In this document: in pieces, positions 7,581 through 14,924 of the stretch
Layout of the letters: each line of letters begins with the position of its first letter
How positions within the stretch are numbered: position 1 is the first letter of the stretch
From: Methanofastidiosum sp964630765
GTDB taxonomy: Archaea > Methanobacteriota_B > Thermococci > Methanofastidiosales > Methanofastidiosaceae
Direction of reading: 5' to 3'
DNA length: 21,057 nucleotides
Assembly: GCA_964630765.1 (NCBI GenBank)
Contig: CAZVXE010000020.1
Span: 1 to 21,057 of the forward strand
Program-made: the position numbers and the translations under genes
Notes under the pieces: model-generated
What the model saw: only the letters and a program-made list of their open reading frames with translations
Database searches by the model: none
Told to the model about the DNA's origin: nothing

Positions 7581-8404
7581 GCTTTATTTCTAATGACATC
7601 ATCATAGAAAAATACCTTAGGAAGGATATGCTTCCAACAATATTCTGCACCGGTTGCGGGATAGGGAGTGTAATGAACTTTTCCCTTCGTGCAATCCATG
7701 ATCTTAATATTGATATGAATAAGACAGTTTTTGTATCCGGGATAGGATGCTCGTCTCGTGTACCTGGATATATCTATTCTGATGGTCTGCACTCTCTACA
7801 CGGAAGGGCAATAGCCTATGCAACAGGGGTAAAACTTGCAAATCCAGAACTAAAGGTCATAGTTTTTACAGGAGATGGGGACTGCGGGGCCATTGGGGGG
7901 AATCATTTTCTTCACGCAATAAGGAGAAATGTTGATATTACTGTTATCTCAATAAATAATTTCATATATGGCATGACTGGAGGGCAGGTCGCACCCACAA
8001 CACCTCTAAAATCAAAGACTACAACAACGCCTTATGGGAACATTGAATATCCAATAGATCTTTCAATGACGGCAAAGGTAATAGGCGCCCCATATGTGGC
8101 CAGATGGACTACTGCACATCCTGTCCAGTGCATAAATTCAATAAAAAAGGCACTACAAAAAACTGGATTCTCTTTTGTCGAAGTTTTATCCCCATGCCCA
8201 ACATCGTATGGCAGACTAAATAAAATGGGAACGGCTCTTGATCTGACAAAGCATTTCAAGGAATCAACAATCAACGTCAAACTTTACGAAAAAATGTTGG
8301 CAGAGGGAAAAACTACCGATAAGATGGTGATAGGGGAACTTGTTGATATTGAAAAAGAAGACTTTAACACCAAGTATAAAAGATTCTGTGGTGAATTAAA
8401 ATGA
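7577..8404 (+). CDS. korB: 2-oxoglutarate:ferredoxin oxidoreductase, beta (TPP) subunit
   Basis: Thiamine-pyrophosphate-binding subunit of 275 residues. Four cysteines are placed to hold the proximal [4Fe-4S] cluster: Cys24 and Cys27 (FCTGCGIG), Cys58 (GIGCSSR) and Cys207 (LSPCPTS). The TPP/Mg site is GDGDCGAIGGNH (99-110) with NNFIYGMTGGQ. Translation most likely starts at TTG 7577, overlapping the korA stop as TTGA, with a strong GAGGGGG (7563-7569) 7 nt upstream. It overlaps korC by 4 bp. It is the second TTG start in this operon, so TTG is a genuinely used start here rather than a calling artefact. Confidence 0.9.
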   Translation: MSFISNDIIIEKYLRKDMLPTIFCTGCGIGSVMNFSLRAIHDLNIDMNKTVFVSGIGCSSRVPGYIYSDGLHSLHGRAIAYATGVKLANPELKVIVFTGDGDCGAIGGNHFLHAIRRNVDITVISINNFIYGMTGGQVAPTTPLKSKTTTTPYGNIEYPIDLSMTAKVIGAPYVARWTTAHPVQCINSIKKALQKTGFSFVEVLSPCPTSYGRLNKMGTALDLTKHFKESTINVKLYEKMLAEGKTTDKMVIGELVDIEKEDFNTKYKRFCGELK

Positions 8405-8943
8405 AGGCAGGTATAAGGATAAGTGGATTTGGCGGCCAGGGGATAATACTGTCCGGTGTTATAGTCGGCAAGGCTGCCGTACTTGATGGTTTCAATGCAG
8501 TCCAGACACAGTCTTATGGCCCTGAGGCAAGGGGTGGCTCGACACGTTCTGAGGTAGTTGTCTCTGATGAGGAGATCGACTACCCAAAAGTAGAATCTGC
8601 CTCAGTTTCGCTAATAATGAGCCAAGAAGCATTCTTTAAGTATGCATCAAGGACAAAAAGGGAAGGCATTATTATTTATGATCCAGAGTTAATACCAGAC
8701 AATAAGATAGAAGGCAACTTCAAACTTGCAGAAGTAAACGCAACTAGGATCGCATCAGAACTAGGGACAAAAATTGTCGCAAACATCGTTATGCTTGGGG
8801 CATTCAATGAGATATGTAACCTCATCTCACACGATGCCATGATCGAATCAATCAAGGACAGTATACCAAAAATGCTTGATTTGAATCTCAATGCATTCGA
8901 GGCCGGCAAGAAAAATGTAAGAATAATAAATAAACCAATATAG
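8401..8943 (+). CDS. korC: 2-oxoglutarate:ferredoxin oxidoreductase, gamma subunit
   Basis: Gamma subunit of 180 residues, normal for the family. The N-terminus ISGFGGQGIILSGVIVGKAA and the downstream QTQSYGPEARGGSTRSEVVVS are the characteristic CoA-binding-domain motifs of KorC/PorC. It starts at ATG 8401, overlapping the korB stop (ATGA), and is the last gene of the kor operon. Seven consecutive T residues directly follow its stop codon, fitting transcription termination there. Confidence 0.9.
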   Translation: MKAGIRISGFGGQGIILSGVIVGKAAVLDGFNAVQTQSYGPEARGGSTRSEVVVSDEEIDYPKVESASVSLIMSQEAFFKYASRTKREGIIIYDPELIPDNKIEGNFKLAEVNATRIASELGTKIVANIVMLGAFNEICNLISHDAMIESIKDSIPKMLDLNLNAFEAGKKNVRIINKPI

Positions 8944-8955
8944 TTTTTTTATTTT
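8944..8955 (+). terminator. T-rich terminator after korC
   Basis: A run of seven T followed by ATTTT starts immediately after the korC stop codon. Archaeal RNA polymerase commonly terminates at such oligo-T tracts without a hairpin. The next gene has its own promoter further downstream. Confidence 0.45.
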
Positions 8956-9001
8956 AAATATATAAAAATATAATAATTGATATAAAAAATATCACACAAA
9001 A

Positions 9002-9014
9002 GCTTTTAAATATA
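9002..9014 (+). promoter_or_regulatory. TATA promoter of the radical SAM (tes) gene
   Basis: CTTTTAAATATA at 9003-9014 is a TATA-like element ~45 nt upstream of ATG 9055, predicting initiation near 9035. The leader would carry GGTG (9045-9048) as the Shine-Dalgarno. The 111-bp gap also holds a weak GATAT/ATATC inverted repeat (8979-8993). Confidence 0.45.
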
Positions 9015-9054
9015 ATTTTAGGATACCCTACTATATCTTTTACCGGTGTTTTAT

Positions 9055-10617
9055 ATGTCAGAATTAATAGATAAAACTAAATCAATATGTCCTGTATGTT
9101 TTGCTGTCATTGATGCGGACATAGTTGAGGAAAAGGGCAAGGTTCTTATAAAAAAGACTTGTGCCGAGCACGGCAATTTTCAAGATATTTATTGGTCAGA
9201 TTACGAAATGTTCAAAAAAGTTAAAAAATATCATATTGATGGGTCTAAACTGGATAATCCAAACACAGAAGTCAAGAAAGGATGTCCAAACGATTGTGGC
9301 CTTTGTTCAGATCACTTTACCCCAACAGTACTTTGCAATATTGATGTTACAAACAGATGTAATATGAAATGCCCTATATGTTTTGCAAACGCTCAGACAG
9401 CAGGTTATGTTCTTGAACCATCCAAAGAAGAGCTAATTGAAATGATGAAATTGGTAAGGGATGAAAAGCCAGTTCCATGCATGGTAGTCCAATTTGCAGG
9501 AGGGGAGCCAACAATTAGAGATGATCTTCCTGAGATAGTCCAAGAAGCTAAAAAATTAGGATTTACCCTTGCGCAGATTGCAACTAACGGGGTCCGCCTT
9601 GCAAAGGACCTTGATTTTTGCAAAGAACTTAGGCAGAAAGGACTTAATACTGTGTATTTGCAATTTGACGGTGTAACAGAGAAACCATACATCGCCGCTA
9701 GAGGATTCAATGCGCTCCCAATTAAACTTCAGGCCATGGATAATTTCAGAAAAGCCAATTTGACAAGTGTTGTTTTGGTGCCTACACTTGTAAAGGGTAT
9801 AAATGATGACCAAGTAAGCGATTTAATCCAATTTGGTATTAAAAATATCGATATCATCAGGGGCATTAACTTCCAGCCTGTTTCATTTTCGGGTAGAATT
9901 GACACAGAAGATCTTGAGAAGATGAGGATTACAATACCTGATTTCGTTAAACTTGTTGAGGAACAGACAAATGGAGAAATACTTGCTGAAGATTTCTACT
10001 CGGCGCCCAGTGTAAATGCTTTTTCAAATTTCATTGAAGCATGGAGAAAAACTCCCCAGGTAAAGTTTACATGTCATGAACATTGTGGCGTGGCGACCTA
10101 TGTATTTATCGATGATAATGGAGGGATAACACCAATCACTCACTTCATCGATGTCGATGGATTCTTTGGATTATTAAACGATTTGACAGAAAAGGTAGAA
10201 GATGGCGGGAAGATAACTAAGACACTTGCTATTGCAAAGATAACAAAAGAATTACCCCACTTAATTGATTTAAAGAAGAAACCAAAGAACCTAGATATCA
10301 AGAAACTACTATTGGGTGTATTAAAGGAAGGAGATGTCGACACCCTTGCGGAATTTAGCTACCACACATTGTTAATCGGATGCATGCACTTCCAAGACCC
10401 CTACAACTTTGATGTTGAGAGGGTGAAAAGATGCGCCATACATTATGCAGTGCCAGGCGGGAAAGTTATCCCATTCTGTACTTACAATAGTCTCCACAGG
10501 GAAAGAATCGAAAAGCAGTATGCAATTCCACTAGACGTATGGGAGAAGCAGAACAGGGACAAGAACCTTCAGTCCCAGAGGAACCTTAAATCTCTATCAT
10601 TTCCTTCAAAAAAATAA
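9055..10617 (+). CDS. tes: Radical SAM protein, tetraether lipid synthase (Tes) family
   Basis: A 520-residue radical SAM enzyme resembling the MJ0619-type tetraether lipid synthases, which join phytanyl chain ends of archaeal diether lipids by C-C coupling. The core is CNMKCPIC (Cys102, Cys106, Cys109) and FAGGEPT (148-153). Extra cysteines occur in the pattern expected for additional metal sites: an N-terminal knuckle (Cys12, Cys15, Cys36 with EHG), Cys77/81/84 in GCPNDCGLC, Cys340/344, and C-terminal Cys443/460/475. I chose ATG 9055 because GGTG (9045-9048) precedes it; the GTG at 9046 lies within that site. Single gene with its own promoter, next to the mevalonate operon. The lipid role is inferred from family membership; related family members acting on other lipid substrates cannot be excluded. 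Confidence 0.8.
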   Translation: MSELIDKTKSICPVCFAVIDADIVEEKGKVLIKKTCAEHGNFQDIYWSDYEMFKKVKKYHIDGSKLDNPNTEVKKGCPNDCGLCSDHFTPTVLCNIDVTNRCNMKCPICFANAQTAGYVLEPSKEELIEMMKLVRDEKPVPCMVVQFAGGEPTIRDDLPEIVQEAKKLGFTLAQIATNGVRLAKDLDFCKELRQKGLNTVYLQFDGVTEKPYIAARGFNALPIKLQAMDNFRKANLTSVVLVPTLVKGINDDQVSDLIQFGIKNIDIIRGINFQPVSFSGRIDTEDLEKMRITIPDFVKLVEEQTNGEILAEDFYSAPSVNAFSNFIEAWRKTPQVKFTCHEHCGVATYVFIDDNGGITPITHFIDVDGFFGLLNDLTEKVEDGGKITKTLAIAKITKELPHLIDLKKKPKNLDIKKLLLGVLKEGDVDTLAEFSYHTLLIGCMHFQDPYNFDVERVKRCAIHYAVPGGKVIPFCTYNSLHRERIEKQYAIPLDVWEKQNRDKNLQSQRNLKSLSFPSKK

Positions 10618-11422
10618 TATTTTCTTTATCTCCTCTTTTTTCATTTACAGGCGTTTCCATAATCATTGGGATATTTTTTAGATAATCGTGATTTACTATA
10701 GCCTTAAAGCCAGTAGGTCCTATCTTTCCAAGACCGATATGTTCATGTCGGTCCTTTTTTGAATTTAGCTCACCTTGCGAGTCGTTTAGATGTATAAGTT
10801 TTAAATTTTCTAGACCAACTACCCTATCAAAACTTGAGAGAGTATTTTCAAGCGCTTCTTCACTTGATATGTCGTATCCAGAAGTAAAAAGATGGCAAGT
10901 GTCAAGAGTAACGCCGCAGCTAAAGTTTGTGTTTTCAAGTAAGAATCTTAGCTCTTCAAAAGTTGAACCTAGAACTGAGCCGCTCCCCGAGGTGTTTTCA
11001 AAAAGCAGAGTGACGTTTCCAACATAGTCTTTTATTGAGTTGAGGGATTCACAAATCTGTGCTAGCCCTCTATCTTTACTCTGCCCTTTATGGGCACCTG
11101 GATGAATATTCAAAAACTCTAGGCCCAATCTGTTGCAGGAGATGAACTCCTTTTTTATAGAATCAATTGATTTTTCTCTCATAGCTGAATCTTCAGAAGC
11201 AAGATTTGGTAGGTATGAGTCATGGACTACTATGGGGGCGATATCAATTTTATGGTACTTATCTTTGAATAGATTCCCAACATCTTCGGATACTAAGTTA
11301 AATGCCCAACTTCGTGGAGAATGTGTAAATATCTGACAGCAGTTTGCACCAAGAGCTTTTGTGTTGTCAAACACCTTCAAAAATCCTTGGGCGACAGATA
11401 CGTGAAAACCTATCCTGCGCAT
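10586..11422 (-). CDS. nfo: Endonuclease IV (deoxyribonuclease IV, AP endonuclease)
   Basis: A 278-residue TIM-barrel AP endonuclease that cleaves 5' of abasic sites in base excision repair. The trinuclear zinc ligands are all recognisable: His67 (VVHDSYLPNLAS), His107 (LNIHPGAH), Glu142 (LLFENTSGSG), Asp174 and His177 (TLDTCHLFTSGYD), His211 (IHLNDSQG), Asp224 and His226 (DRHEHIGLG) and Glu256 (METP). It is the last gene of the minus-strand AMP phosphorylase operon, 24 nt after the CMD-like gene. No Shine-Dalgarno is visible before ATG 11422, so translation may be weak or leaderless. Its last 32 bp overlap the 3' end of the convergent tes gene. Confidence 0.95.
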   Translation of the reverse strand: MRRIGFHVSVAQGFLKVFDNTKALGANCCQIFTHSPRSWAFNLVSEDVGNLFKDKYHKIDIAPIVVHDSYLPNLASEDSAMREKSIDSIKKEFISCNRLGLEFLNIHPGAHKGQSKDRGLAQICESLNSIKDYVGNVTLLFENTSGSGSVLGSTFEELRFLLENTNFSCGVTLDTCHLFTSGYDISSEEALENTLSSFDRVVGLENLKLIHLNDSQGELNSKKDRHEHIGLGKIGPTGFKAIVNHDYLKNIPMIMETPVNEKRGDKENIIFLKEMIEI

Positions 11423-11446
11423 AAAAATAAGTAAAATAATTTTAAT

Positions 11447-11767
11447 TTATTTTTCTATCTCTTCTAGAATCCTCATGCCCTTTGTGAAAGATGGCATACC
11501 TGAAGTTAATAGTACTACCCTTAGTACGTCAACTATCTCGTCAGAGGTGACACCAAGCTCCTTAATTGCAGACCTCATCTGCCTATCAGTTGCGCTCTCA
11601 TCGCATCTTGATGCGGCTATTCCTATCGCAATAAGTTTCTGAGTTTTGTAGTCCAATGCTTTTCCTGTGTAAACTGCATCGTTTAATTTTATAATAGCAT
11701 CATAAATCTCTGGGTACTCTGATCTGATTTTCTTCATACCCCTTCCGTAGAATACTTCTTCTTTCAT
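11447..11767 (-). CDS. Carboxymuconolactone decarboxylase family (AhpD-like fold) protein
   Basis: A 106-residue all-helical protein resembling small CMD-family proteins: LDYKTQKLIAIGIAASRCDE, then GVTSDEIVDVLRVVLLTSGMP. In redox-active AhpD relatives the central motif is CxxC followed by His. Here it reads ASRCDESATDRQM, so only the first Cys remains and the second Cys and the His are missing; peroxidase activity of the AhpD type is unlikely. Its substrate is unknown. A good GGTGATAAAATG Shine-Dalgarno/start arrangement and a TATA-like element on the minus strand (~11793-11802) suggest it can also be transcribed independently of the upstream DUF362 gene. Confidence 0.8.
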   Translation of the reverse strand: MKEEVFYGRGMKKIRSEYPEIYDAIIKLNDAVYTGKALDYKTQKLIAIGIAASRCDESATDRQMRSAIKELGVTSDEIVDVLRVVLLTSGMPSFTKGMRILEEIEK

Positions 11768-11810
11768 TTTATCACCAAAACAATACCATCACTTATACTT
11801 AAAAGGATTT

Positions 11811-12938
11811 CTATAAGTTAATTCTTTTAAGGTCAATAGCACCTTCGGGGCACTGCTCATGGCAGCAGTAGCACTTGATACATTTACTGTAGTCTATTTT
11901 CGCTGAAACTTTATCTACTGTAATCGCCTTCTCTGGGCAACTTCTCACGCATACCCCGCATCTTATGCATTTTTTCTTTATGACCTTTGGTTTTTCAATC
12001 AAAAATCTTGTGAATATGGGGAATACAATATAATTGTACAAAGAAATTGGATCGAGCGATATCTTCCCGTGATAGGTCCTTGGGAGGATAAAATCATTTA
12101 TTATCGGTAACTCTCCAATAAGATTATAGTTTCCGTCAGAAAGATTATTTTCTATCGCGACCTTTAGGTAAGGTAGGTCATTATAAGTCAATCCAATAAG
12201 TCTGCATATAGCAAAATCCATTGAGAGAGGGTCCTTTGATCCCAAGACAATCTCAGTCCTCCTTGGAATACCCCTCATAGCAGGGCCATCGCCTTCAAGT
12301 GAGACAATTCCATCCATTAACGTAAGCTCAGGCTTTGTAACATTCCAGACGTCAAGCAATGCTTTTGAAAAATCATGCACATCCCTAAATCTTGAGTGGT
12401 ATCTTGTCTTTTCCATTCCGGGAACTGAACCGTACATATTTTTTACTGCACCTGAAAGAAATGTGAGTGTATGAGTCTTCATTTTTGGCAGATTAATAAT
12501 TACATCAGCATCAAGCAATGGCTTTAGAATGTCCACCCTCTTTAAAATAAGCCCATTTTCAATTTCAACTGTTTGTTTAGATGTATCTGTATTAAGACAA
12601 TCTGTATAGTCTTTGAAGGTGTCCCAGTATCCTGTCAATCTATAGAGGGACTTAAGCGAGTTTTTAGTAAAAGGTATCCCGCTGCCAGGGCTGTCTATAA
12701 TAAAAGGCTCACCCCCGGCTTCAATTACCCTCTTGAAGACCTCAAAGGTGAAGAGGGGATGAGTCACTATGGCCTTCGAAGGAGACGAGAAAACAAGCAA
12801 ATTAGGTTTCAGTGCCACCCTGTCGCCTTTTTTTACAAACCTCTCGATACCGCCCAAATCAATTAGTACTTTATCTATGGCCGCTGATAGACTTTTTTCG
12901 TAGTCAAGGGCTTTTCTAATGGATACTATTTCAGTCAT
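11811..12938 (-). CDS. DUF362 protein with C-terminal 2x[4Fe-4S] ferredoxin domain
   Basis: A 375-residue protein. The N-terminal ~300 residues match DUF362: KGDRVALKPNLL near the start, a central DADVIINLPKMKTHTLT, then LSGAVKNMYGSVPG and LMDGIVSLEGDGP. The C-terminus carries two classical ferredoxin motifs, CIRCGVCVRSCP (324-335) and CIKCYCCHEQCP (353-364). DUF362 proteins are iron-sulfur proteins common in anaerobes; their reactions are mostly undefined, and I assign only a likely redox role. The gene overlaps the preceding membrane-protein gene by 8 bp, so it is in the same operon and possibly membrane-associated through that partner. Confidence 0.9.
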   Translation of the reverse strand: MTEIVSIRKALDYEKSLSAAIDKVLIDLGGIERFVKKGDRVALKPNLLVFSSPSKAIVTHPLFTFEVFKRVIEAGGEPFIIDSPGSGIPFTKNSLKSLYRLTGYWDTFKDYTDCLNTDTSKQTVEIENGLILKRVDILKPLLDADVIINLPKMKTHTLTFLSGAVKNMYGSVPGMEKTRYHSRFRDVHDFSKALLDVWNVTKPELTLMDGIVSLEGDGPAMRGIPRRTEIVLGSKDPLSMDFAICRLIGLTYNDLPYLKVAIENNLSDGNYNLIGELPIINDFILPRTYHGKISLDPISLYNYIVFPIFTRFLIEKPKVIKKKCIRCGVCVRSCPEKAITVDKVSAKIDYSKCIKCYCCHEQCPEGAIDLKRINL

Positions 12939-13269
12939 GTTTCATCAGATAAGATAATCCTTCAATCAGTAGGTCAGTGATTGCACTTTCAACTTCTTTT
13001 TCAACTGGTTTTTCAGGTGGGTGTTCCATCTCAGAGGCTTTATCAAGCAATTTCCTGCTCTGAGCATCTTCATAGACAAACAGTAAGACGCCCAATAAAA
13101 GAACTATAACTCCTGCAATGCTAAGAACAACTGAGTATCCAAATCCAACTAAGAATAAAAACAGAGATGAGAAAAATAGCGTGAAAAATAGGATAATTCC
13201 ATCCTCTCTTTTCCTTCGTGCATCTTCCAAAAGTCTCCTATGCTTAAGACCATAATAGTCAAGTTCCAT
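12931..13269 (-). CDS. Small two-TM membrane protein, unknown function
   Basis: A 112-residue protein with a charged N-terminus (KHRRLLEDARRKRED), two adjacent hydrophobic segments (about 25-43 and 46-66) and a cytoplasmic acidic tail ending in an amphipathic stretch. The N-terminus rich in Arg/Lys suggests both ends face the cytoplasm. I do not recognise a family. The start is ATG 13269, supported by GGTGAT 3 nt upstream; it shares a TGATG junction with the AMP phosphorylase stop, and its own 3' end overlaps DUF362. The tight coupling suggests it works with, or anchors, the DUF362 iron-sulfur protein. Confidence 0.75.
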   Translation of the reverse strand: MELDYYGLKHRRLLEDARRKREDGIILFFTLFFSSLFLFLVGFGYSVVLSIAGVIVLLLGVLLFVYEDAQSRKLLDKASEMEHPPEKPVEKEVESAITDLLIEGLSYLMKHD

Positions 13270-14789
13270 CAAATCACCTTAAGTCCTGGAAATCTTTTTA
13301 GGATCATTCCTTCGGTCTGGAATATCCTGTTGTAATCCAAAAACCTTTTTGCGGATAAAAGCCTTTCCTTGCTCTCTGCAAAAAGCTCTACTATAACATC
13401 ATCCTTTTCTACGCGGTCGCCTACCTTGTAATTCAACAATAGTCCTGCACCTTTGTCAAATGGAGTGCCTAGGACCTTTGCAACTTTGACAATTGTTGCG
13501 TTATCAACTTTAGTTATGTAACCTGAATCCTCTGACAATATAGTTTCTTTGTACTTTCCAAGTGGGATTTCTTCCGGCTTTATATCGTGATCTCCTCCTT
13601 GCGCTGCGATAATCTCTCTAAATTTTTCTAAAGCCTTTCCACTTTCAAGAATGTCCCTTGCCATGACTTTTCCTTTCCCAGCTTCTGCTTTCTTACCGAG
13701 TTCAAGGAGTATTGCTGCGAGACCAATAGCCTTTTCAGTAAGACTTCCGCTTTGCTTTCCTTCTAAGGCCATCAAAGCTTCCCTTGCCTCAAGAGCAGGG
13801 CCAACGGCGTTTCCTATCGGTTGACCTCCATAGGTAACAGCAACTTCAACATGCATTCCAAGAGACGATCCAAGGTCTGTGAAATTGGATGCAAGTTTTC
13901 TTGCATTTTCCCAAGTGTTAATCTTTGTACCCTCCCCCATAGGGATATCAATCAAAAGGTATTCTGCACCCATTGCATATTTTTTGCTTAATACGCTTGC
14001 AAGGATAATTGGCTCTGGGTCAATGTGAAGCCTTCTTTCAACTTCAACTATCTTTTCATCTGCAGGTGTCAGATTTAAGACACCACTCCAAGCAAGACAT
14101 CCGCCAGTTGTTTTGACAATTTCCTTTAATTTGTCTGGAGAAAAATCAACAGGAGAGAGGACCTCTACAACATCGGCTGTACCTGCAGGCGATGTTATGG
14201 CCCTCGAAGATGTTTTAGGGATAAAAAGGCCAGAAGATGCAACTATCGGGATTGTGAGAAGGGCAGTTTTATTGCCAGGAACCCCCCCAATACTGTGGAC
14301 ATCCATTATTGGCCCTTTGTCAAATCTTATCATTGTACCAGTTTCTGCCATTGCACGGGTAAGATACTCTATCTCCCTTGTCGAAGTTCCAAGTATTTGA
14401 GTTGTAGTAAGAAAACTTGATATTATGACGCTATCGATATTGCCGTTTATTATGCCCCCGACAAATTTTGTGATCTCTTCTCTTGTCAGTATTTTCCCCT
14501 CTAGTTTCTTTTTTGATATATGGGCAAGCTCCGTATTTACATCAGGAAATACTTCGACTATGTCATTTTCAAAATGATTATAATGCTTTGATTTTTCTAG
14601 AGGAACCCCGATAAATCCTTCATTTATGATATCTTTTGTCAATACGGCAGATGATGAATAAGATGACTCAGATCTTTTGATAATAATTTTTTCTCCAGGA
14701 TCTATTCTTTCCTTTATCGCATCCTTAACATTCAAAAAAACAATATCCTGCGTTTCCTGGATATCAAGGTACTTTATTTTAAGTTCCAT
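13269..14789 (-). CDS. deoA: AMP phosphorylase (archaeal thymidine phosphorylase-like)
   Basis: Phosphorolyses AMP (and other NMPs) to a free base and ribose 1,5-bisphosphate, the first step of the archaeal AMP/NMP degradation pathway that continues through ribose-1,5-bisphosphate isomerase and type III RuBisCO. At 506 residues it has the extra N-terminal domain (~85 residues) that separates archaeal AMP phosphorylases from ~435-residue bacterial thymidine phosphorylases. Conserved motifs include VHSIGGVPGNKTALLTIPIV, KTSSRAITSPAGTADVVEVL and YGGQPIGNAVGPALEARE. First gene of a minus-strand operon. No Shine-Dalgarno is seen; a TATA-like sequence ~24 nt upstream suggests a leaderless mRNA. Isomerase and RuBisCO genes are not in this window. 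Confidence 0.93.
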   Translation of the reverse strand: MELKIKYLDIQETQDIVFLNVKDAIKERIDPGEKIIIKRSESSYSSSAVLTKDIINEGFIGVPLEKSKHYNHFENDIVEVFPDVNTELAHISKKKLEGKILTREEITKFVGGIINGNIDSVIISSFLTTTQILGTSTREIEYLTRAMAETGTMIRFDKGPIMDVHSIGGVPGNKTALLTIPIVASSGLFIPKTSSRAITSPAGTADVVEVLSPVDFSPDKLKEIVKTTGGCLAWSGVLNLTPADEKIVEVERRLHIDPEPIILASVLSKKYAMGAEYLLIDIPMGEGTKINTWENARKLASNFTDLGSSLGMHVEVAVTYGGQPIGNAVGPALEAREALMALEGKQSGSLTEKAIGLAAILLELGKKAEAGKGKVMARDILESGKALEKFREIIAAQGGDHDIKPEEIPLGKYKETILSEDSGYITKVDNATIVKVAKVLGTPFDKGAGLLLNYKVGDRVEKDDVIVELFAESKERLLSAKRFLDYNRIFQTEGMILKRFPGLKVI

Positions 14790-14808
14790 AATAGTTATAT
14801 TGTAAACG

Positions 14809-14894
14809 ATTAATAAAAGAGTTACTATTTTTTCACGATTATTTTTTGAGATATTCTCAATTTTTAGCGATAATGATTCGTAACTCTTATAAAT
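14809..14894. promoter_or_regulatory. Symmetric divergent promoter region with shared GTAACTCTT elements
   Basis: The 135-bp gap between deoA (-) and the secreted-protein gene (+) holds two copies of GTAACTCTT in opposite orientation. One reads on the minus strand (14825 down to 14817) and one on the plus strand (14880-14888). Each directly abuts a TATA-like sequence (TTTATTAA toward deoA, TTATAAAT toward the secreted-protein gene). Midway between them is a palindrome, TTGAGA-TAT-TCTCAA (14846-14860). The repeats occupy the BRE position, so they may be strong BREs, activator sites, or both. Confidence 0.6.
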
Positions 14895-14924
14895 GATGAT
14901 TATTCCCTACATAAGAGGGATAAT

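Noticed and set aside
8979..8993. GATAT/ATATC inverted repeat upstream of tes
   Set aside because: Five-bp arms in a stretch of nearly pure A/T; expected by chance.
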